Positions 1 through 5,798 of a DNA stretch of 12,645 nt are shown piece by piece. The translations under genes were made by a program, and so were the position numbers. The notes beneath the pieces are model-generated. The model was not told where the DNA came from. It made no database searches and worked only from the letters and a program-made list of their open reading frames with translations. This DNA is from an uncultured Clostridium sp. (GTDB lineage: Bacteria; Bacillota; Clostridia; UBA1212; UBA1255), in assembly GCA_900543695.1 (NCBI GenBank), contig UQSG01000049.1:1-12645 (forward strand), in the 5' to 3' direction. How positions within the stretch are numbered: the stretch's first letter is position 1; each line of letters opens with the position of its first letter.

Positions 1-49
1 CCGCACAGTGGCCGCTGGCCACCGCACCAGCGGCCGTTGGGGACCGCAA
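1..49. repeat. 22-bp GC-rich imperfect tandem repeats
   Basis: Two adjacent 22-bp units (6-27 and 28-49) share the pattern CAG-GGCCG-TGG--ACCGCA and differ at only a few positions. Positions 1-5 (ccgca) look like the tail of a further unit continuing off the left edge. The unit length is not a multiple of three, so it would not encode a periodic peptide. The array starts where similarity of the neighbouring istA reading frame to IS21 transposases seems to stop. The number of units beyond the edge is unknown. Confidence 0.6.
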
Positions 50-202
50 TTTGCAAAGTGGATATGACAGCTTTCCACATCTTTCAAAAGTACGGATGAA
101 GTCATTGATGCCGGATTTGCTTGCACCGAACTCTTTTGCCAGCTCGCTGTAGCTTAGGCCCAGTGCATAACGTTTGATAATGATGCTCTTGTAATCTAAC
201 AT
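1..202 (-). pseudogene. istA: IS21-family transposase IstA, N-terminal fragment
   Basis: Reading leftward from ATG at 202, the protein starts MLDYKSIIIKRYALGLSYSE and continues as a helix-turn-helix (LAKEFGASKSGINDFIRTF, about residues 21-39). This is the DNA-binding N-terminus typical of IS21-family IstA in Clostridia. The ribosome-binding site AAGGAGG lies 7 nt upstream of this ATG, which fixes the start; another ATG at 209-207 is in a different frame. IstA is normally several hundred residues with a DDE catalytic core. Here the IstA-like sequence appears to end near residue 49 (about position 55), where the 22-bp repeats begin, although the frame stays open to the window edge. I infer a truncated or internally rearranged copy. 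It could instead be a normal gene if the repeats belong to the element, and only sequence to the left would tell. Confidence 0.6.
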
Positions 203-249
203 AAGGCATCCTCCTTAAATGATCGTACCATTTTTCAATGGCCTCAATC

Positions 250-278
250 ATTATAAGGTATCAATCGTTCTCAAAAAT
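250..278 (-). promoter_or_regulatory. Candidate istA promoter
   Basis: On the minus strand a perfect TATAAT (250-255) lies about 50 nt upstream of the istA start. A weak -35 (TTTTGA at 271-276, 15-bp spacer, or ATTTTT at 273-278, 17-bp spacer) precedes it. Between promoter and start there is a small dyad, CCATT-gaaa-AATGG. The -10 is good and the -35 is poor. Confidence 0.35.
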
Positions 279-575
279 GGAGGTTAGTCCGCTCGCTCCG
301 CATCGCGTACGTTTTGCTCCGCAAAACCGTCTGTTTGAGTCCGCTGATTGCAAAGATATCAATATACAGAAAAATCTTCTTAATTTTATAAAAAACGCAT
401 ATATTTTTTTCGTTTTTTCTTTCCCTTAAATAACAAAATGTCCTGTGAGTATAACATGATACATTATCTCTTCATACATGCATATATTTGAAATAATATA
501 TGCATGTATATAGAAAAGTAATTAAGAAACTCAATTAATACAATGTATAAAAATGGCTTACTCTCATCTTCTAAT
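279..575. other. AT-rich intergenic gap, no supported gene
   Basis: No convincing gene is visible. Positions 279-352 are less AT-rich and may be the terminal part of the IS21 element: they hold a short hairpin (GTTTTGC 311-317, loop TCC, GCAAAAC 321-327), and a minus-strand TGCAATCAGCGG beginning at about 352 could be the element tip, since IS21 elements often begin with TG. From about 353 the DNA turns very AT-rich and contains the palindrome at 474-509. No clear U-tract terminator follows the lipoprotein gene that ends at 576. Confidence 0.45.
474..509. repeat. 15-bp perfect palindrome with 6-nt loop
   Basis: The arms ATACATGCATATATT (474-488) and AATATATGCATGTAT (495-509) are exact reverse complements around the loop TGAAAT. 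There is no T-run on either side, so it is not a standard intrinsic terminator. It lies about 70 nt downstream of the lipoprotein stop codon. It could form an mRNA 3' stem, or serve as a binding site for a dimeric protein. Confidence 0.6.
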
Positions 576-1508
576 TTACCCTTCATAGTCTATCAAACTA
601 AGAATTTGATTTTCTCTATCCACACTCATAACACTATTTTTAGATGAAAGAATATATAATCCTGATACTGCAGAATCGTTAATTGCTACAATATACTCAG
701 AGTTTATGTCCACTGTATTCAATAAAAATTTGACCCTTATATTTTCCGTGTCCAAAATTCCTTTATACTGCTTAATCACTTCACAATCATATATTGCAGT
801 TTTACCACTGGCAAGTACATCACCTTGTGTTTTTGGTTTTAGCCGAACAACATAATCCGAATCTTTCACAATAATTTCAATATCACTTGAGTCAATATAC
901 GCTGTTCCGTAATAACTTTTTCCTTGTAAAGGAGACTCCTCCACCTTATTTGTAATATAGCTTTCAAACTGTTGAAATGTTACTGTGTCTGACTCTGTTA
1001 TAGAAGAATGAGCTGTTAAAGTTTCCTGCCCATATATGTGCAAATCTTTTAAATTATCCACAGGCAAGTATGTTCCTGATAGTATTAAAAACATATCGTG
1101 TTCGTAATACACAGAAACATGTCGTTCTAACAAAAGGATATAGGATTTTCCAGTAATATACTCACCTAAATTATCAAAGATGTACCCCTTTTCGGGAACA
1201 TTAACATAAGACTTTTCACAATAAACATACAAATAATCTTCTGTAATATTACCTTTATATTGCTTTTCAATATTAAAAAGCAATTCATAATATGTTCCTA
1301 GATCTTCCATTTCTATATATTTTGCCTGTACAATATTTGTTGCAGCATCTATAGTTTCTTCAAATGTAAGATAAACTATATCCTGACTTACAGAATACAA
1401 AGTATCTTTATCATTAAATTTAACATTATTGCTATTACGATTTTCACCTGTACAAGCGCTCATAAACACTATTATAAATAATATAAGTAAAACTATACTT
1501 TTTTTCAT
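576..1508 (-). CDS. Lipoprotein with duplicated domain
   Basis: The 310-aa product begins with a signal peptide (MKKSIVLLILFIIVFMSAC) ending in a lipobox, so Cys19 should be lipidated and the protein held on the outer face of the membrane. The body appears to contain two copies of one domain. IEKQYKGNITEDYLYVY (about 80-96) matches VIKQYKGILDTENIRVKF (about 244-261), and GKSYILLLER (120-129) matches NSEYIVAIND (269-278); a linker with SITESDTVTF lies between the copies. No catalytic motif is visible and I do not recognise a named family. The ribosome-binding site AGGAGG lies 7 nt before the ATG and overlaps the stop codon of the upstream metalloprotease gene. The two are therefore one operon with a 12-bp gap, which suggests the lipoprotein works with the secreted protease, for instance as inhibitor, anchor or substrate; that role is inference. 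Confidence 0.85.
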   Translation of the reverse strand: MKKSIVLLILFIIVFMSACTGENRNSNNVKFNDKDTLYSVSQDIVYLTFEETIDAATNIVQAKYIEMEDLGTYYELLFNIEKQYKGNITEDYLYVYCEKSYVNVPEKGYIFDNLGEYITGKSYILLLERHVSVYYEHDMFLILSGTYLPVDNLKDLHIYGQETLTAHSSITESDTVTFQQFESYITNKVEESPLQGKSYYGTAYIDSSDIEIIVKDSDYVVRLKPKTQGDVLASGKTAIYDCEVIKQYKGILDTENIRVKFLLNTVDINSEYIVAINDSAVSGLYILSSKNSVMSVDRENQILSLIDYEG

Positions 1509-1520
1509 TTTATTTTCCTC

Positions 1521-2588
1521 CTAATTATATACTTGTTGCAAATGAAGTTTGTCTTTATTTGTTAATGTATAAATAGAAATTATGCCTTGCTTCATTATGG
1601 CAGTATCATCAGTAATATGTCCTAAAAAGCCAAGTGCATGCCCTAATTCGTGTGTTCCTGTCTTAATACATTGATTGTTAGTTAATCCACGAGATACAAG
1701 AAAACACTGTGCCTCTGTCATTAAGACTGCATGCTTGATTTCTCCTTCATAGTTATAATATCCAACTTCGTTATACCACATATATGTAATTCCCAAATTT
1801 GTACTTGATAATATTCGTTCTGTATTTTCTTCGATTTCTTCCACTGTTCCACCATAATAAGTTATATTTGCTTCACTTTTAGATACAAAAGACATCGACA
1901 GTCCTAATGCATTGTTCCATTGCTCAACAGCTGATGTAGTCGCATTATTAAAATAAAAATTTGCATCATTATTTAGTTTTTCTCGATATATTTTGGGAGA
2001 TGTTTCCCAGTAACCGATCTCATTACTTTCATCATCATACCAATATTGTAGAGAACCTAAATAATTATCAGGTAGAAGTATATTCCACTCATCCAAATAA
2101 CTGTTATTGTCCTGATAATTCTTCTGTTCCATATCCAAGCCATTGGCAGTGTTATCTCCTGATACTACTTCAACGGCAAGCACACGGTTATTTGCTTCTC
2201 CTGTTTTTGGTGTGATTTTATACGCACCGTTTTGTGTTAATGTTATTTTCCATTGACTTCCATCTGTAATTCTATCTTTCAAAACAACCTTTGCATATTC
2301 TGCTGTAGAATCGTTCTGAACAGTTAAATAATAAAGAGGTATAACTGAAGTATTACATGACTGTATGATGTAATATCCGTCCTCGTAATGTTCAATTAAC
2401 CATTTTTGCGTATTTCCTCCATGAAAAGCCCATTGATGTATTTGTGTTCCGTTACTCATAACTTGGTTTTCTATGTCTATACACTTTGATGTTTGCTTAT
2501 TTTCAATAAAATATATACCGTTTGGTATTTCTGTTACAATCAAAGTATATCCAAATTGATATGTTGTGGTCAAGCTTTTTTGTAACAC
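1521..2588 (-). pseudogene. RICIN-lectin/zincin metalloprotease, 5'-truncated by IS
   Basis: The reading frame encodes a carbohydrate-binding RICIN (beta-trefoil) domain at about residues 21-172, with three QxW-like repeats (QKW 61-63, QWKI 112-115, EWNI 167-170). A zincin metalloprotease follows at about 195-355. The active-site motif HELGHALGFLGH (313-324) matches HExxHxxGxxH, with Glu314 as catalytic base and three zinc-binding His; AIMKQG (330-335) fits the Met-turn. This suggests a secreted, glycan-targeted matrixin-like peptidase. No signal peptide is present. The only usable start is GTG at 2588, which lies inside the abutting IS end and has no ribosome-binding site, with an in-frame stop just upstream. 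I infer that the IS removed the native 5' end, so export and probably expression are lost although the catalytic domain is intact. Confidence 0.75.
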
Positions 2589-2825
2589 TTGTGGCTAAAA
2601 AATATCGCTTGGCAACTATGCTGCCATTCGTGCCTCGTATGGTGTGCGATAGCCGTTGAAGCTGTGAGGGCGTACATGATTATAGTCAACGTATGCAAAT
2701 TCTTCTACTTTTTGATAGAGTGCTTCTTCTGTTGTGAATTCGTATAAGTTTGTACACTCGTTTTTCAAAGTGTTGAAGTAACGCTCCATCGGTGCATTGT
2801 CATACGGATATCCTGCTTTGCTCAT
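2581..2825 (-). mobile_element. IS3-family element remnant (right end, element A)
   Basis: The segment comprises the 3' end of an IS3-family orfB plus about 35 bp of non-coding terminus ending at TG (2581-2582). Its tip TGTAACACTTGTGG resembles the sequence at 12611. The interior end stops abruptly at about 2825, inside orfB, where it joins the phosphomannose-isomerase-like gene. The left half of the element is missing. Confidence 0.65.
2616..2825 (-). pseudogene. IS3-family transposase OrfB, C-terminal fragment
   Basis: The 69 residues match the end of the rve (DDE integrase) domain of IS3-family OrfB. SKAGYPYDNAPMERYFNTLK contains the last catalytic Glu (in MERY), and YVDYNHVRPHSFNGYRTPYE is the standard C-terminal motif. 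Full OrfB proteins are about 270-300 residues with two upstream Asp residues, which are absent here. The ATG at 2825 is an internal Met of the original protein, not a true start. It is non-functional. Confidence 0.85.
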
Positions 2826-3741
2826 ATGATTGTTTACCCTCTTCTGTCTCTTTTACAACAACGGGCGGACGATTATATTCTTTCCTGAAATGAACTCTGT
2901 TGCCTGAATGTTCACATTGTACCATACTTAAAATATATTTGCAGACTGCTTCATATCCATCTTTTGCTATGGTAACAGGAATAGCATCGTCAAGTAAGTC
3001 AGAGGGCATAGCCCAGTCATCAACACGGGATTCGGGCAAGCAATTAACATCAGAGGCTACCTGCAGTTCATAAGTTACCAAAGAACCGGGAGCATGCAAT
3101 GTGCAGGGAGGCATATACCAGCCGCTTCCCACTTCCGGATTGATGGTCGTACCTACATCTGTTAATTTATTGTCTCCGTCTTTATACCTAAGTATTCTTT
3201 CATAAACTTCTTCATCTGTAACGGCAGTATCGACACCCACTGCTGTGTGGGGAAAATTATTTGGATTCATATTAAGTTCCTCAGGGAAGAAATATGACTC
3301 GGGTTTACCTTTCAAACCCGGCTTTACATGCTTATCGCAGGGATGGATGTGAAAAGGAAGTCTCCCTTTATTATCAAAAACCTTAGGTAAAACATCCCAT
3401 TTCTTATTCTTGTCTCCCAGCATTTCCTCTCTGCAAAATTCGATTGCATCTGCAAGCTTTATTAAGCCTTCATCAGTTATTATATAGCTGTATCCATGGT
3501 CCGGGGGACATATTTTATTGAATTCTTCTCCGTTATTTGCGTATGTAACAGAGGCAAACCATCTCTCGTTAACTGAAAGCTTTTGTGAAACATCTATATT
3601 CTTTAGCTTTATTCTTCTTCCGGGGGTAGATGAACCGCCCCTGGCGATCCATGTAGGCTTTAATCTGAAAATCCCTCCGTTTGTTTCAATGATTTTATTT
3701 ATGATCCTTTTGATTTCATCCGGGTTTGTGATATATCTCAT
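2800..3741 (-). pseudogene. Cupin, phosphomannose isomerase-like sugar enzyme, 3' end cut by IS
   Basis: The 313-residue frame has a bicupin, class I phosphomannose isomerase-like look. PFHIHPCDKH (129-138) is a probable metal-binding HxH site, and GWYMPPCTLHAPGSLVTYEL (about 207-226) is a second cupin motif with His and Glu. A sugar or sugar-phosphate isomerase/epimerase role is likely; the exact substrate is not evident. Its ribosome-binding site AAGGAGG overlaps the rhaD stop codon 14 bp upstream, so it is the second gene of a rhamnose-type operon. The native sequence runs to about residue 305 (…EEGKQS). The last eight residues come from IS3-family DNA read in another frame, and the stop at 2800 lies inside the IS. 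How many native residues were lost is unknown; if few, the protein may still fold. Confidence 0.6.
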
Positions 3742-3755
3742 TTTTATGCCTCCTT

Positions 3756-4565
3756 TTAATATAAAAACTCTCTTCTTACGTCTACATTAAATGTCTCTAC
3801 GATCTGCTTTAAACATTCGTCGGTAATTGTATTTTTTTCTTCCTTGTTAGTTATCAACATATATACCTGAGCTGCTTTATCTACTGTTTCAAGTATTCCG
3901 TATGCTTCGTCCAAGGATGTGCCCGTTACTGTAATACCGTGAAGGGCCCAGATAACAACATTTGTCTCCTTAAATTTCTCAGCAGATTGTATTCCAATAT
4001 TTGCAGTACTGCTTACCATCCATGGCACAACAGCCACCCCTTTTGGAAATACGCAAATACATTCGGTACATATCCTCCAAAGAGATTTTGAAAATTCCCT
4101 GTCATCTAATTCATGGGTATGGGTCATGGCGATTATATTTGCCGGATGTGCATGCATAACAACACGTTGATCCTTATCAATAAGTTTTCTTTGGTAATGA
4201 GCGGTCAAATGCATTGTTATCTCGCTGGTAAAAGTACCTCCATCAGAAAATCCCCATAACAGTTCACAAAAGCTGCCATCCTGCGATACCCTTACAATAC
4301 CAAGATTTTCCTCAGGACTGTCATTAATATTTTTCATATATTTCCCGGTACCGGTTACGATCAGGATTTCTCCTGCCATCTCCGGAATAGCAGCAGGCAT
4401 AAGCAGAATTCTTACAGCCTTGTCCAGATCAAGATAAGGGCTGACCTGGTCTTCACGAAGAAGCAAACTCATATTTCCGCCGTTCTTTTCATGCCAATTA
4501 TGATTGTACATATATGTTGTGATCTTTCTGAATTCCTTCATAAACTCTGCATTTCTTATGTCCAT
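3756..4565 (-). CDS. rhaD: Rhamnulose-1-phosphate aldolase
   Basis: This is a class II aldolase that splits L-rhamnulose 1-phosphate into dihydroxyacetone phosphate and L-lactaldehyde in the cytoplasm, the last step of the phosphorylating L-rhamnose pathway. Visible family marks, in numbering from the ATG at 4565, are NGGNMS near residue 30, catalytic Glu115 in TSEITMHL, zinc ligands His138 and His140 in HAHP, and His209 in VVIWALHGI. These correspond to Glu117, His141, His143 and His212 of the E. coli enzyme. The length of 269 aa fits the E. coli 274. I chose ATG 4565 because GAGGAG lies upstream of it (12-nt spacing); the in-frame TTG at 4595 would have no ribosome-binding site. It looks intact and leads the operon with the cupin isomerase-like gene. 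No kinase (rhaB) or isomerase (rhaA) gene is in the window. Confidence 0.9.
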   Translation of the reverse strand: MDIRNAEFMKEFRKITTYMYNHNWHEKNGGNMSLLLREDQVSPYLDLDKAVRILLMPAAIPEMAGEILIVTGTGKYMKNINDSPEENLGIVRVSQDGSFCELLWGFSDGGTFTSEITMHLTAHYQRKLIDKDQRVVMHAHPANIIAMTHTHELDDREFSKSLWRICTECICVFPKGVAVVPWMVSSTANIGIQSAEKFKETNVVIWALHGITVTGTSLDEAYGILETVDKAAQVYMLITNKEEKNTITDECLKQIVETFNVDVRREFLY

Positions 4566-4596
4566 CTTGTTTAAAATCTCCTCTGTAATTATCAAA

Positions 4597-4700
4597 TTAA
4601 TCTATTTTGACATATTATCCCACATTTATATGATTGTTTTCTATGTCTTTTGACATAAATTCTCTCTGTTTTTGAATAAAAAACAGTATTATATGCAATA
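4597..4700 (-). promoter_or_regulatory. rhaD upstream control region with dyads
   Basis: The AT-rich region upstream of rhaD holds a direct repeat TTTTGACATA (4605-4614 and 4648-4657), a dyad TATGTC-tttt-GACATA (4642-4657) overlapping the second copy, and an inverted repeat CTGTTTTT/AAAAACAG (4666-4673/4679-4686). A minus-strand TATAAT at 4688-4693 could be the -10, but its -35 falls at 4711-4716, near the IS border, and is poor. The repeats may be operator sites for a sugar-responsive regulator, which is inference. The IS3-like end at about 4723 may have displaced the original promoter. Confidence 0.4.
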
Positions 4701-4722
4701 AATATAAAAAAAGGTTCGGGGG

Positions 4723-4855
4723 TGCGGACAGAAAGTTGGACTCCAAAAGGAAGGAGTTCATGAGAGATGTACACAAAGGAGCAGGAGGCGAGGGCGCTTG
4801 AAGAGTATGAAAAGACAGGCTCCGTCAGTGAGGTCATCCGGAGATTGGGATATTC
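4723..4855 (+). mobile_element. IS3-family element remnant (left end, element B)
   Basis: Starting near TG at 4723, TGCGGACAGAAAGTTGGACTCC is the kind of tip seen at the left end of IS3-family elements. It is followed by AAGGAAGGAG and the first 29-30 codons of an orfA. The copy ends abruptly at about 4855 against the cut virB4 gene. Its tip differs from the end at 2581, so this is probably a second, unrelated IS3-family element. It points opposite to element A. Confidence 0.6.
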
Positions 4856-4928
4856 TGCCTCAGCATCCAATACAATCACTGATTTACCGGATTCGCGCAG
4901 ATTGGTCAGAATGAGTTTTAACAGATAG
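4767..4928 (+). pseudogene. IS3-family OrfA, N-terminal fragment
   Basis: From ATG 4767 the product starts MYTKEQEARALEEYEKTGSV and continues SEVIRRLGY, the helix-turn-helix start of IS3-family OrfA (normally about 90-170 aa). After about residue 29 the frame crosses into virB4 DNA read on the wrong strand and stops at 4928. Only the first third or less of OrfA survives, and the tail is meaningless. Confidence 0.65.
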
Positions 4929-5742
4929 CTTTTACCCTGACCGGAATTGCCCAAAATCAGGATATTGCTTGTGGTCTTGTCTTCGGCTCTGCGGTCGAAA
5001 TCGACAAGAATGTTCGTCCCGAACTTGTCCCTTCCGATATATATGCCCTTCGGGTCTGTTTTTCCTGAGAAGTTAAAGGGATACAGATTTGCCACCGAGC
5101 TGGCAGGCAGAACACGCTCATACTGTGCGCCGAACATATTAGTGCCCACAGGCAGAACAGAGAGGAAACCCTCTTTCTGTCGAAGCGTCAATCTATCTGC
5201 TGAGATTTTGGAGCGCGTCAGTTCCATTGCAATTTCGCTCTGTAATTCTTTCAGCGCATCCATATTCTTTGCTTTCAGTTCAATGAACACAGAGCAATGC
5301 AGAAGCGGCTCACGATTTTTTCTCAGGTTTGCCAGCAGCTCCACCACATCCTGCAGGTTTCCCTCGGCTTCGATGGTTTCGTTGACATCGGTGCCGCCGC
5401 TTTTCAGCTTGTTTCGACGAGTGGCGTTTTGAATGATTTTTCTCTGCTCCATACTTTCGACCAATCTGTGATAGATGCGTAAGGTTACGCCGCTGCGGTC
5501 GGCAAGCTGAGAGAGGATCGCCTGTTCCTCGGTAGATGGTGGGTATTCACGAATCGCCCATACACAGCGATAACTGTCTCCGATGATATAGTGATCTGAC
5601 ATAAATTTGATGGTGCTTGGCAGGATGCAGTCAAAATAATCCTTTGTGCGGATTTCTTCTGCCTGTTCCGGAGTGAGTATCTTTGGTTTCCTTCTGAACA
5701 TATTAGACCTCCTTTTGCCGCGATGCAGACAGAAGAAGGCTC

Positions 5743-5779
5743 AAAAAATCAGCCGTCCTGCTGTCAGCAAAACGACTGA
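5743..5779 (-). terminator. Intrinsic terminator of the lone HipA-like gene
   Basis: The stem (5749-5763 with 5765-5779) pairs about 14 bp, three of them G-U, around a 3-nt loop. It is followed directly by TTTTTT (5743-5748). It starts 20 nt after the kinase stop codon and lies 42 nt upstream of virB4, so it should stop transcription before virB4. Confidence 0.85.
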
Positions 5780-5798
5780 TCATGAAATATATTTTTTC

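Larger units (their letters stand above)
4592..5701 (-). pseudogene. virB4: Truncated VirB4/TraE-type conjugation ATPase
   Basis: VirB4 is the membrane-associated ATPase that powers type IV secretion during conjugation. The N-terminal domain (about 1-200) is followed by YIGRDKFGTNILVDFDRRA, Walker A GNSGQGKS (251-258) and VIVLDAEAEY (275-284). Full VirB4/TraE proteins are usually 600-850 aa with Walker B and further C-terminal motifs. Here native sequence ends at about residue 283 (near 4854), where the IS3 left end begins. The frame then reads antisense IS and rhaD-upstream DNA to a chance stop at 4592, adding about 85 spurious residues. Ribosome-binding site AAAGGAGG lies 6 nt before the ATG. 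A strong terminator sits just upstream and no promoter is seen between. It is non-functional as a motor, since Walker B is missing. Confidence 0.85.

Noticed and set aside
1..49. 22-bp repeats as a CRISPR array
   Set aside because: Units are directly adjacent without spacers and are imperfect copies, so this is a simple tandem repeat.
238..429. 63-codon plus-strand frame
   Set aside because: It overlaps the istA leader and AT-rich gap, has no ribosome-binding site and low-complexity Phe/Lys-rich content; no sign of coding.
4592..4853. C-terminal tail of the virB4 reading frame
   Set aside because: It is antisense read-through of the IS3-family left end and rhaD upstream DNA, not protein of the VirB4 family.
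4856..4928. Downstream half of the frame starting at 4767 on the plus strand
   Set aside because: After the OrfA start it crosses onto the wrong strand of virB4; the tail has no meaning.
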